DNA of 64,000 bases from Iris pallida (taxonomy: Eukaryota; Streptophyta; Magnoliopsida; Asparagales; Iridaceae). The stretch lies in contig JANAVB010016199.1 in assembly GCA_029216955.1 (NCBI GenBank), positions 10,105,960 to 10,169,959 of the forward strand, given 5' to 3'. This document shows positions 11,483 to 23,626 of the stretch, one piece after another. How positions within the stretch are numbered: the stretch's first letter is position 1; the number at the start of each line of letters is the position of its first letter. The notes under the pieces are model-generated. The model made no database searches, was not told where the DNA came from, and saw only the letters and a program-made list of their open reading frames with translations. The translations under genes and the position numbers were made by a program.

Positions 11483-12809
11483 TCTATCCATGGGACTCAT
11501 GTGATAATGAGAGTACAATATGCACAATGAGTATACAAGGATAAGGGTATTCAATAAATACAATATGTAAGTGAAACGCACATCACAATATGTATTTAGT
11601 GAATACAAGGGGATAACATCTCAAAAGAAGATCCATATAGTACCAATCCGTGATAATAATCGTGTCAGCATCAAGTACAGTAATCTAGAGCAAGAATGTA
11701 AATCCAGACAAGTATGAAACGGTCAGAGAATGTACTCGCCTGATAACATGAACAGCTGATAGGTATAGAGGTCCAACTGAAGCCACAGAGTCCTATTTAA
11801 AGCAACACAGGTTACAAGGTGTATACGAGAGATGATAAATGAAATGTACAATGCATCTGCATGCTGTCTAGGTCAAACTAGACTAAAGTCAATACTTGGT
11901 GAACTCTAGTCAACCACACTAGTCAAATTAGGTCAACTAGGTCAAGTCCTAGCCCAAACAAGTCTAACAAGTCTTACTAGGCCTAACCAAGCCTAGGCTA
12001 GCACTCACACAATCACAAGACATTGTGAACCACAACAATGCATAACATAAAATAGATAATATATATAAATACATACCTTCATACATATATGCATATCCAC
12101 GTTACATACATATTTATATATATAGGCATATGTTACATCATGCATATTTACATAGTTACATAGATATATACATTCATGCACATTTACATACATACTTTTA
12201 TACATTATATATGTTAACATTCATTACAATACATTATATTTTACTTATACCTTTGATTGATTCATTCATTCATATATGACATTCATTCATGCATTTATAC
12301 ATTCATTCATATCCCATATGCATGCATATTTCAGTTCAGGCATTATATCCATTCACATATCATTAAGTTGCATACATATACTTATTTTTATTACATATAT
12401 GTCATTCATGCATATTACATACTTACATGCATCTATACATTATATACATTTTATACAATATGTAAAAATAGAAGAGGGAAAAAAAGGAAAAAAAACTGAA
12501 AAGGAAAGGAAAGGGAAGAAAAATGTAAGAAAAAGGAAAAACAGTGGACATATACATGCTTGCATCATATATTCCATATTACCATACATGCTATCATTAT
12601 ATATTGTATTATATTATTTATATATTATGCATTCATATCTATCATTATATATATACCTTGCATTCATATCTAGCATTCATTATATACTTTCATGCATACA
12701 TTGTATATCATTCTTTCATTCATGCATTTATGTATTGCTTACATACATTATATTAATTGCATTCCTACATGCTTGCATTCAACCATATATATACATTAAT
12801 GTAAAGAGG

Positions 12810-12815
<6 letters not shown>

Positions 12816-12872
<57 letters not shown>
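12816..12872. repeat. (AT)n microsatellite
   Basis: An uninterrupted AT run in solo LTR 1. It accounts for the poly(Tyr-Ile) translation seen here. Confidence 0.97.
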
Positions 12873-12874
<2 letters not shown>

Positions 12875-14646
12875 TTTCATTCATCTAACATATCATGTAT
12901 TACATACTCTATATTCATTTAATATCCATACTACATAGGCTCATAGGTTACACAAAATGCATATATCGTATAGTCACTCTTCTACTTAAAACTAATTCTG
13001 TACCAATTGGGCTTCTATTAAATAATAGAATTAAAATATGTTTTAGCCCTTCGTGTTAGCTTTCTGAATCTTCAAACGGATCGCATTTTCGTGTCCGGAA
13101 GCTCCCGAAATCGCGAAAATACCGAAACACATTCGTCTTTCGTACAGCTGACACTCAAATAATTCTACAGAAAGTTATGGAAAGAATTTGGCTTACTAAA
13201 ATATATATTTGGAAAGCTAACTTCGATACGGTTCTTTTAAAAAAAATAGAAGATAAATCGGAGTTCTAAGCTAAAAGTTATTACATTTCTAAGTTGTTTT
13301 GGTTAATAAAAACGTGGATGAATATTATGACGAATTTGAGTTGTTTTGGACAAAAGAACACATATAGGCCAAGATACTTGGATACAAACATAAGTATCCA
13401 AATGAAACTCATTCTAACCATCATAACTATGATCAATCCACTCTCTAACCATTCTAAAACCGAATTTAAATATCTATTTAAACTATTATCATACATATAT
13501 ACACATGGGGTATCCTAATTTGGGATCTATCAAGTAGGACACAAGACACATATCTAAAATCCTCAAGAGAGCTCCAAATGGTCTCAAATTTGAATCTAAA
13601 TAGGACACATGCATGAGGATGGATCCTACGGATTCAAAACTAATTTATATGCAAAGAAAATCGATTTAGAGGATGGGTTTTACCTATTGGGAGTGGAATC
13701 CCAATGAAATCCTTTAGGATACGGCTCCGATACGAATATCCCTCAAAGTGGACACTCCTCCTTGCACTCCTCTTCCAATCCTTGGTAGCACCATTCCCTT
13801 GGAGAATGGGAATGATTGAGGGAAGGTTTGGTGAAGGAATGATTTGATTTGAAGATCAAATCAATGGGAAGGCTCTCTAAAATTAGGGAAGAACAAAAGA
13901 AAAATAAAAAAGGCAAGATTGTAATGAATGAAATGAATCATTCTCTCCTGAAGGTGGCTGCCATAAAGTGTCCATTAGGGCTAATAGGAAATGTCCTAAT
14001 TGTCCCTCTCTAGTCTCATATGGTTAAGTTTAGACTAGGTTCAAGTTTGGGGTCAAAATGATCTAGTTTTGAGTCTCTAACTTAACCATTCTAACATGAT
14101 AAAAATTAGTTTAATTAACTAACTTAAATGTTGGGTCTTGTGAGCCATGCTTAACTTAATATTGGATCCCATCTAGAGTTTAAGCTACCCGGGTCACAAT
14201 ACAAGTCGGAACGAGACGAAACTCAAACCCAACTAAACAAATCCAATAAAAACAATATTAAAAATATAAAATTTTCCCAAAAAATTAAAATATAAAAATT
14301 GACCAAAATCATAATACATTAATTTAAATATTATTAAAATAATCTAAAATTCACCAATTAATCAAAATCCTAAATAATTTAAAAGTCACAAAATGACCAA
14401 AATACTCTTAGCCTAAAAAGTTATAAATAGTCATTCTAATCACATGATTAGGTCCCCATTGTCATGGTTAGTCTCTAGGCTCAACAGTTCTAGAGTTCAC
14501 TAGCAAACACATCAAAATTATAATTCACCAATTTTAAATAGTATTAAATTAATTAAAAATTCCCATAAATCATAAATCCTATTATTAAATAATAAACTTT
14601 TACAAAAGTTCAAAATTATCCTCATTTTAAAAAAGTGGGTGTTACA

Positions 14647-15796
14647 GCTTCATCGTCAGCTTTGTTGCCGTCATCCTTGGAGGGTTGAGATTGGTAAAGT
14701 ACCGAATCTCCATAGTAGGCTTCAATACCCTTAAAAAGATCGATATCGACAAACTCCGTCTTCACGATGCCATCGCTGTTGACGTACTTGAAGCACTAGG
14801 GAAGGATAGAAGGAACGATCATGTTCTCGTGTATCCATGGACGTCCTAACAAGACTTTGTAGGACACATTGGCGTCGATTATATAGCAAGAAACCTGTGT
14901 TCGGAGATCACCAATCTGGCACTTGAGGCGGATCTTGCCATCGGATGTCTTCTTCCAGCATTAAAAGCCATGATAGTTGTATTGGATACAGATAGCTTGT
15001 GCAGAGGGATCCCTAGAATTTGGAGTAAACTTCTAGGAATGATGCTAAGGAGGAACCTGGATCGATATTCATCCGATCCACCTTAATCGCCCCGACATAC
15101 CCTGTATAGTACAGAGGCCTATCATGACAATTGTTTTTGAGTAGCATATCTTCTTATGAAAAGGTGATTTTGGGCACCACTTCCCTAGTGCTATGACAGT
15201 GAGGACAAGAGACGGGATCTTCAGCGGGGGCTGTGACTTCAGTGAGATAAGAGTCGACATGTAGTAATGCCTCACTTAAGGCTTTCTACGTCTCTTTGGA
15301 GAGTCGCAATAGATCGAACAAAGACAAGCTGGCAGGTGTATTGGCCAGCTGTGCCAGTGTGTCAAAGTTGTAAGGCCGATCCATCTCTTCGGGAGTTGGT
15401 GCCTTCAAAGACTTGTCAAATCGCGTCTCCTTCTGCTTAGCTTTGTCGGTAGTTGAGGACTTAGATGGACCAACTTCTAAATTTGTAGGGGCAGCAGGAG
15501 CTTGAGAAGGTACTGCATCTTCTTGTGCAGGGTCATAAGTCCGTAGGTAGGTCTTCCCAGATCACGTCTCGCTAGATAGAACTTCGTAAATGGGGGAAGA
15601 CACCGTATGGCATGATTTGTATTTCTTGCCCCCTTTGCTTTGGAAGACACCACCTCTGCGTCATTTCTTGCACAAGGTCTAGATGGACCCATTTGATCTT
15701 ACCACGTTCTGTCGTGAGTGGCACCAACGTTGATATTGAGTCACAAGATGGCGGTAGGTTGACTATTTCCATTACTGCCATGGGGATTGAGACTAT
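14647..15796 (-). pseudogene. Tat element protease region, degenerate
   Basis: Minus-strand reading recovers ATG-VMEIVNLPPSCDS near 15775, and further on NVSYKVLLGRPWIHENM near 14850. The latter is the LLGRPW segment that closes the aspartic-protease domain of Tat and Athila polyproteins. Several frames are needed and stops are frequent, and the catalytic D-[ST]-G motif was not found. It is bounded by Copia-1 on the right and solo LTR 1 on the left. Confidence 0.6.
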
Positions 15797-17066
15797 TGAT
15801 AGAACTGGGGATTCCCAGGACCCTTTCTTTGGTGTGTGTATTGATCGATAGAAAGTTAAACAGATCTAATACGTGTTCTAACCCTTCATAGGAGGAAACT
15901 AGGGTTCACGAATTATACCTACGGCGGAAAGGAGACAAGTAATTCCTGGCAATCTCGAGCGGACGACCCTAAGATCTTCTGCACGTATTCCTTCCTCGAG
16001 TTGGACGTCGTGTGGGCGACGATCTCCCAACCTTTTCTTCTCCTTGGCAGCCCTCTCTTTCTCTCCTTACGTGAATCACGAATTTAGAGAAAGTTTCTAA
16101 TTTTTGATCGGTAATGTGGCGGCCAGAGAATAGAGGATATATATAGGCTACGGCAGGGACCATGAGGAGAAATTAGGGTTAGGCCTCTTAACGGATCTGG
16201 ATATCCTGTGTTCAGCCCGAACACACAATCCAGGCCCATTAACAATAGCTTGGTCCACTAATGAGCTATTGTTGCACTACCTCCCTAATCCCAAATTATA
16301 TTTGTGGGCTCCTTTTATTATATGCTCGTTTGGCTCCCCATGTTAAGATATCGTATGTCCATCGATCAAATTAAGTTACTGACAACTATATTGATTCGAC
16401 ATCTTTTATCCTTAAGTAGTACCGCTCAACTTTATTTGTCATGTCGGATATAATCCACCTGCAGGGTTTACATGACAATCCTTATGAGCTCCTTAAGGGG
16501 ACATCATCAACCCGATGTATCAGGACATGGATTCCATTTATAATCAACAGTCCATCATACATACAATGTTATTACCCAATTCATAGAGGTTGTTGATCCA
16601 TAATGAATCTCACTCTTTTATGAGTCAAAGTAATGCACATTGCATATACATGTCCGTTATTATATCCGGATTAAGAGCACAAGCATCCATAATAACAGAG
16701 GTGTTTGTTCTCTTATGTAGTCAGTACAAAGAGAACAACCTCAAGTGGTCATGTTCAATACACACAAAGTGTACTAGTGTAAACCTATAGTCAAGATAGA
16801 CTAATACCAGATTACACTACAACCTTTCCAATAGATTGTCCAAGTCCATCTAGGTTGTGAACTATTTATATACTCCTTAGCAAAATGATAATATGATCTT
16901 CTGTGTGACACCACACACCATATTATCTACAATATAGAATATCAGACATTTGCATTAACACTTGTAACAAATACAATATGCAAACATTTGCCCATATGAT
17001 TCTCATTCAAAATTTAAGAAAATAAGGTTACTACAAAAGTGATGCTTTTTGTATATAACCCTAACA
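15797..17066 (-). repeat. Copia-1 3' LTR
   Basis: This is the left copy, 1270 bp, bounded by TG and CA and repeated at 22359-23626. It carries a telo-box (TTAGGGTTAGG at 16173 on the plus strand) and TATATATAGG just beside it. These may form promoter elements, by comparison with other LTRs here. Confidence 0.95.
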
Positions 17067-17135
17067 ATCTCCCACTTATACTCAAAGCATTGCTTTTCAG
17101 TATACTGTTACAAATCTCCCACTTATACTTAAAGC
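17067..17135 (-). promoter_or_regulatory. Polypurine tract of Copia-1, duplicated
   Basis: On the coding strand AAGTGGGAGAT directly precedes the 3' LTR (17067-17077). This fits the plus-strand primer of copia elements. The same word, with its following AGTATAAGT context, recurs 47 bp further in (17114-17124), just after the pol stop codon. Confidence 0.75.
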
Positions 17136-20100
17136 CATGCTGCTACACATCTGACTCCCATTTCCTCAACATGACTATCAAAAGCCTTAGCTGGTAAGCT
17201 CTTTGTAAAGGGATCAGCTAGGTTGTCGGCTGATGCTATCTTGATCACAGCAACTTTTCCTTTCTTTACGAAATCTCGTATCAGGTGGTACTTGCGCTCA
17301 ATGTGTTTGCCTGTCTTATGGGCTCGTGGTTCCTTCGAGTTTGCAACTGCACCACTATTATCACAATAAAGTGTAATAGACTTAGGCAAACTAGGTACCA
17401 CATCCAAGTCCAACAGAAAGTTTCTGAGCCAAACCGCTTCTTTGGCTGCCTCAGAGGGTGCCACATACTCGGCTTCCATGGTGGAATCAGTAATACATTT
17501 TTGCTTGATACTCCTCCACACAATGGCTCCACCTCCCAAAGTAAACACATAACCTGAGGTAGATTTCCTGGAATCCCTATCTGACTGAAAATTTGAGTCT
17601 GTATACCCCAAGGGAACTAAACTATCTGCCTGGTAAACTAGCATATACTCTTTAGTCCTTTTCAGGTACTTCAAAATATGCTTTACGGCAGTCCAGTATT
17701 CTTGTCCTGGGTTAGACTGATATCTGCTGACCATGCCTATGGCAAAACAGATGTCTGGTCTCGTACATAGCATTGCATACATTAAGCTTCCTACTGCTGA
17801 AGCATAAGGAACTGCCTTCATGTTCTCTATCTCTTTAGGTGTCCTCGGACACTGCTCCTTCGATAGAGCAATTCCATGTCTAAAAGGTAAGAAACCTTTC
17901 TTAGAATTTTGCATACTAAAACGAGTTAGTACAGTATCGATATAGGAAGCTTGGGATAAGCCCAACATCCTTTTCTTGCGATCTCGTAGAACTTTGATCC
18001 CAAGGATGTGACCTACTTCTCCCAAGTCCTTCATATCAAACTGTTTGGATAACCATACCCTTACATCAGATAATACCTTCATATTGTTTCCAATGAGCAA
18101 GATGTCAACCACATAAAGTACTAGGAACACCACCACGTTTCCATCACACTTTCTGTATACACATGATTCATCCTGACATTGATCAAATCCATAGGATTTT
18201 ATCACCTGATCAAAACATGTATTCCAAGATCTGGAAGCTTGCTTAAGTCCATAAATGGACTTCTTGAGCTTACAAACAAGATGCTCCTGGCCCTTTTTAA
18301 TGAACCCGTCTGGTTGCTTCATATAGATGTCTTCCTCAAGACTTCCATTAAGAAAAGCTGTCTTGACATCCATTTGCCAAATCTCATAATCGAGATGAGC
18401 TACAATAGATAAAAGAATCCGAATAGACTTAAGCATGGCTACAGGAGAAAAGGTTTCCTCATAATCGATACCCTCTCTTTGAGTAAAACCTTTTGCTACA
18501 AGCCGAGCTTTAAAGGTTTCAACCTTACCATCTGATCCTCTTTTTCTCTTATAGACCCACTTGCATCCAATGGCTTTTACATCAACGGGTGGTTCTACAA
18601 GCTCCCAGACCTGATTAGAATCCATAGATTCTATTTCAGATATTATTGCTTTTTGCCAAGACTCTGCATCTTTATCTTGGAGTGCTTCATTGTAGGTACA
18701 GGGATCGTAATCTTGTTCCTCAGGGACGAAGTCTGACGACTCTCCCAAGAACATATATCTATTAGGTTGTATCACAACCCTCCCACTACGATGAGGCACT
18801 ATCGGTTGTGGTGTAACATTTGTGACACATTGTACAATTATTTGTGGTTCATCCTCTTGTACTGTTGGTACTGAAGTACTTGGTGTCTCACGTCTCAGTT
18901 CTTCTAGAACAACTCTACTTGTGGGTTTATGGTTCATCACATAGTCTTTCTCTAAGAATCGGGCATTGGTGCTAACAATGACCTTCTGATCCTTAGGACT
19001 ATAAAATAAACCTCCTTTCGTTCCTCTTGGATAGCCTACAAACAAGCGTACTTCTGTACGAGATTCCAACTTATCTGCTTTCCCATTCAGCATATGTGCT
19101 GGACTACCCCAAATGCGAACATGTTTCAGACTAGGCTTACGCCCAATCCACAGCTCTGTGGGAGTAAGAGGTACTGACTTAGAAGGAACCAAGTTCAAAA
19201 TATAAGTTGCAGTCTCTAAGGCATATCCCCAAAACGAATCTGGCAAATCCGAATAACTCATCATTGATCTAACCATCTCCATAAGAGTTCTATTCCTTCT
19301 TTCGGCTACACCATTCTGTTGGGGCGTTCCAGGTGCAGTCAATTGGGATGCAATCCCAGCCTCTGATAAATAATTCCTAAACTCTCCAAAGAGGTACTCG
19401 CCACCACGATCTGATCGTAATGACTTGATATATTTTCCATGACGTTTCTCCGTTTCAGCCTTGTACTCTTTGAATTTCTCAAAGCACTCAGACTTACGGC
19501 GCATCAAATAAATGTATCCATACCTTGAATAATCGTCAATAAATGTGACAAAATATTCAAAGCCACCTCTAGCTTGGATAGTCATGGATCCACACAAATC
19601 AGAATGAACCAATTCCAACACATCTTTGGCCCTATACCCCTTTGTCGTAAAAGGCCTTTTGGTCATTTTACCTTCCAAATAGGATTCACAGACTGGTAGT
19701 GCCTCCACTGCCAATGAACTCAAAGGTCCATATTCAACCAGTCTTTGAATCCTTCTTAGGTTAATATGCTCCAATCGTAAGTGGCAAAGATATGTTTGGT
19801 TCATACAAGAAGGTTCTTTTCTCTTATTTAAGTTAGATGACATATTATTCATTTCCATAAGTTGTATTGTGGGCGAAATAGGATTAATGATATACAAATT
19901 ATCAACCAATGCACCAGAACAGATAAAATGTTTATTCTTTCTAATAACAATATTGTCATTAAAATAAACTGAATATCCATCCTTAACTAACATAGAAACC
20001 GAAACTAAATTTCTTCTAAGTGAAGGTGTATAAAGACAATCTCTCAATGTCAAAGACTTATTTTTACCAAAAGATAAAGTAACATCTTCTAATGCAATGA

Positions 20101-20239
20101 TCGATACTTTTGTAGCATCACCCATGAACAAGCATATCTCTCCATCACTGAGCCGTCTGGTTTCCTGGAACCCCTGCAATGTATTGCAGACATGATTAGT
20201 GGCTCCTGTATCTACACACCAGGTGCCGGTAGATAACAC
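17129..20239 (-). pseudogene. Copia-1 pol: protease-integrase-RT-RNase H, 1036 codons, catalytically dead
   Basis: One uninterrupted frame. The protease motif is [10 protein letters not shown] (Asp at residue 10). The integrase zinc finger is altered: HLRLEHIN, and CESY with Tyr 187 in place of the second Cys. The integrase core has [20 protein letters not shown] and [17 protein letters not shown] shows [20 protein letters not shown] and [11 protein letters not shown], but its catalytic box at residues 709-712 reads YVVD instead of YVDD (codon 18107-18109 is GTT on the coding strand). RNase H has [20 protein letters not shown] and ends [16 protein letters not shown]. Upstream gag is in another frame. 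The annotated Met is inside the protease, so it is not the native start. Confidence 0.93.
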
Positions 20240-20252
20240 CGCTAAACATGTT

Positions 20253-21082
20253 TCAACTACTAGTAAATGAGATATACCTTCTTTGTTCCCTTATTTGAGA
20301 AGTATCAGTCTTCCAATGTCCTGACCCTTTGCACTTGAAACATTTGCCTTTCGGCTTTTTCACCGCGCCTTGAGGTCCCATGCCCTTCTTTGCTGAGTTT
20401 GCCTGTTTCTGAATATTATTCTTCTTCTTACCGCCTTTTAGCTTAGAAGTAGAAGCCTTTTCAGAAACAAAAATATGACCACTCTGCCTAAAGAGAGATT
20501 CAGCATCCTGTAGCTCTTTTACAAGTTCTGCCAAACTATACAACCTTTTGTTCATGTTGTAATTAAGGCAGAAATTGTCAAAACTTTTAGGCAGAGTCCC
20601 GAGAATGATATCGACCTGGGTTTTCCCATCGATTTCAGCTCCAAGGATCTCCATCTCATTCAGATGACCCATCATCTTGAAAACATGATTCCTTACTGGT
20701 GTACCCTCAGCTATTTTTGTATTCATCAAACATTTCATAGTAAACTGCCTAGCTGCTCTACTCTGATGTTCGAAGAGTTCCTTGAGGTTATACATCATGT
20801 CATAAGCTGTGGCCATGGCCTGATGTTGATGTTGCAGTACATTTGACATAGATGCCAGAATGTAACACCGTGCCATCTCATCTACCTTTTTCTACTTCTT
20901 ATAAGCCTCTTTGACCTCTTCATCAGAGTTAGCATCAGGCTTAGGTGGACATTCCTCAACAAGTACATATTTGTACTCCTCAGCAGTCAGAACAATATCC
21001 AATTACGTTTTCAGTCAATATAATTAGGTCCAGTAAGTTTGTTTTCTTTAAGAATCACTATAAGTGGACTGAAAGAACCCAT
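20253..21082 (-). pseudogene. Copia-1 gag, broken
   Basis: The likely start is the ATG at 21082-21080 (MGSFSPLIVILKENKLTGPN). In-frame stops follow where Trp is expected: after PNYID (TGA) and after KEAYKK (TAG). The rest is open to 20253 and holds the UBN2-type gag core (DMMYNLKELFEHQSRAARQF, VDIILGTLPKSFDNFCLNYN). The zinc knuckle is CFKCKGSGHWKTDT, with the fourth ligand Cys replaced by Thr. A frameshift just after it separates gag from pol. The role in the family is capsid formation and RNA binding. Confidence 0.85.
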
Positions 21083-22342
21083 TTTTGAAATCCTGAGAAT
21101 CACATAAATAAAATTATGTAGGGCAAAAAAAACTTTTTGAATTAACTAAATATTGATTCCCTCAAAACAATAATAAGAAATTCACCAACACCTTGAACAC
21201 CATGAATTTAGCATGCCACGATAGTGTGGACGTATACAAATTCAACTTTGTTCAAGTAAATTTTTTTATTAATTTTACTATTATGTCAATATAACTTTAT
21301 GACAAATAAAATTAATATGCTGGTCTTGCTCTGGTTATACAAATAATAGCAGTGACTCCGATGGGGAGGATACCATTATTTGTATTTAAGTGTATACTAT
21401 TACTTAATACTAAGTCCATTACCTTGTAATGAGTTCCTTCAGATGGAGAAGTGAACACATACTAGGTAACTTTCTACAATTATCCCTAAGAAAGTTCGTA
21501 CTGGTGATCCATAATTATACTCATCTGATATGGAGGAAAGCACTAAAGCCAACACGCAAGTATAATTACATCACCTACAAACCAGTAATGGAGACCATAG
21601 GATTTATACTAAATAAAAATCCTCTTCCACTTAGTTATTTAACAATGAGGGTTTTTCTACTAGTTGATATTATGTCCATGTTGTCCATTATTAATGTAGG
21701 CTTGGTTTTTCAAAAAACAACCACACAATAATAAACATGCATAATCAGAAAAAGCAAAATGACAAAAATAAGAGAAAATATCCAACTATTATGGTCATCT
21801 TTGCTGCTCCGTCCTCAACTATTCGAATCCAAAATCTGGCACTGCGCAGATCTATACGGGGTTCGACCTGCCCGGTCAGGTTGCGGGGTTCGGGGCAGCG
21901 CCCTAATTTTTTTAAATTTTTTTAAAAGGTTTTGGCTGTCGATTCCTTCATCGAAAATCATCCGTCTGCCTCTGGACTGCTTAAAACCAGCATCTCGTCC
22001 GGCATCAGAAACAACCACCACCGCCGTCACGATTGATCAAAAATAATTAAAATTACATCAATCCTATGCCTCCCGAAGGAGTTCACACATAATCTAGATT
22101 GAAAAATTAAAATAATAAGCACGATCAACCCTCGTGATTTTAATTACATCCACAGCAACAACAACATCCACGACATGTCCGTGGTTTAAACAACACAATC
22201 AAAAAAACATACATTGGACCATAATAGTTGGATCTAAGATGCCTGCAAAACCGAGTTAGAACAGATCTACATCTACCGACTAATACATAGTGCAGGTTTT
22301 ATTGGACAACATGGACGTATCAATCAATACGTAGATCCAAAG
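21083..22342 (-). other. Copia-1 untranslated leader
   Basis: About 1.26 kb between the primer site and gag. No retroelement protein could be read here in either strand. The stretch 21815-22040 is GC-richer than its surroundings. Confidence 0.6.
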
Positions 22343-22356
22343 TGGCTTTGATACCA
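22343..22356 (-). promoter_or_regulatory. Copia-1 primer binding site
   Basis: On the coding strand this reads TGGTATCAAAGCCA, close to the TGGTATCAGAGCCA primer site complementary to plant initiator tRNA(Met). It sits 2 bp inside the 5' LTR, which identifies the right LTR as the 5' one. Confidence 0.9.
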
Positions 22357-22358
22357 AT

Positions 22359-23626
22359 TGATGGAACTGGGGATTCCCATAACCCTTTCTTTGGTGTGCG
22401 TATTGATCGATATAAAGTTAAACAGATCTAATACGTGTTCTAACCCTTCATAGGCGGAAAGTAGGGTTCACGAATTATACCTGCGGCGGAAAGGAGACAA
22501 GTAATTCCTGGCAATCTCGAGCGGACGACCCTAAGATCTTCTGCACATATTTCTTCCTCGAGTTGGACGTCGTGTGGGCGACGATCTCCCAACCTTTTCT
22601 TCTCCTTGGCAGCCCTCTCTTTCTCTCCTTACGTGAATCACGAATTTAGAGAAAGTTTCTAATTTTTGATCGGTAATGTGGCGGCCAGAGAATAGAGGAT
22701 ATATAGGCTACGGCAGGGACCATGAAAAGAAATTAGGGTTAGGCCTCCTAACGGATCTGGATATCCCGTGTTCAGCCCGAACACACAATCCAGGCCCATT
22801 AACAATAGCTCGGTCCACTAATGAGCTATTATTGCACTACCTCCCTAATCCCAAATTATGTTTGTGGGCTCCTTTTATTATATACTCGTTTGGCTCCCCA
22901 TGTTAAGATATCGTATGTCCGTCGATCAAATTAAGTTACTGACAACTATATTGATTCGACATCTTTTATCCTTAAGTAGTACCGCTCAACTTTATTTGTC
23001 ATGTCGGATATAATCCACCTGCAGGATTTACATGACAATCCTCATGAGCTCCTTAAGGGGACATCATCAACCCGATGTATCGGGACATGGATCCCATTTA
23101 TAATCAACAGCCCATCATACATACAATGTTATTACCCAATTCATAGAGGTTGTTGATCCATAATGAATCTCACTCTTTTATGAGTTAAAGTAATGCATAC
23201 TACATATACATGTCCGTTATTATATTCGGATTAAGAGCACAAGCATCCATAATAACAGAGGTGTTTGTTCTCTTATGTAGTCAGTACAAAGAGAACAACC
23301 TCACGTGGTCCTGTTCAATACACACAAAGTATACTAGTATAAACCTATAGTCAAGATAGACTAATACCAGATTACACTACAACCTTTCCAATAGATTGTC
23401 CAAGTCCATCTAGGTTGTGAACTATTTATATACTCATTAGGAAACTGATAATATGATCTTCTGTGTGACACCACACACCATATTATCTACAATATAGAAT
23501 ATCAGACATTTGCATTAACACTTATAACAAATACAATATGCAAACATTTACCCATATGATTTTCATTCAAAATTTAAGAAAATAAGATTACTACAAAAGT
23601 GATGCTTTTAGTATATAACCCTAACA
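22359..23626 (-). repeat. Copia-1 5' LTR
   Basis: This is the right copy, 1268 bp. It starts two bases from the primer site and ends CCCTAACA. It matches 15797-17066 throughout with scattered substitutions and one 2-bp indel. A telo-box complement is at 22733. Confidence 0.95.

Larger units (their letters stand above)
10628..14646 (-). mobile_element. Solo LTR 1 of the long gypsy LTR family (4019 bp)
   Basis: The segment begins TGTCACGACCC and ends GGGTGTTACA, the inverse of the plus-oriented copy at 34561-38439, so it reads on the minus strand. Flanks are TCTTC (10623-10627) and GCTTC (14647-14651), a 5-bp target duplication with one mismatch. Removing the LTR restores the surrounding Tat frame. 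It holds no gag or pol. Internal features are 21-bp tandem units at 11410, an AG-rich run near 12470-12545 and an (AT)n tract at 12816-12872. Its 3'-terminal 85 bp (10628-10711 on the plus strand) match the ends of the other copies. Confidence 0.85.
15797..23626 (-). mobile_element. Copia-1: complete Ty1/copia element, 7830 bp, nested in Tat gag/protease
   Basis: It has two LTRs of 1270 and 1268 bp, each running TGATRGAACTGGGG to CCCTAACA on the plus strand. The primer site is next to the right LTR and the polypurine tract next to the left one, so the element reads right to left. Flanks ACTAT (15792-15796) and ATTAT (23627-23631) look like a 5-bp target duplication with one mismatch. The LTRs differ at about ten positions in their first 200 aligned bases plus a 2-bp indel, so this is not a recent insertion. 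Gag is broken; pol is a single open frame with altered catalytic residues. Domain order (protease, integrase, RT, RNase H) is copia. A Tork/Angela-like lineage is likely but not proven. Confidence 0.93.
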
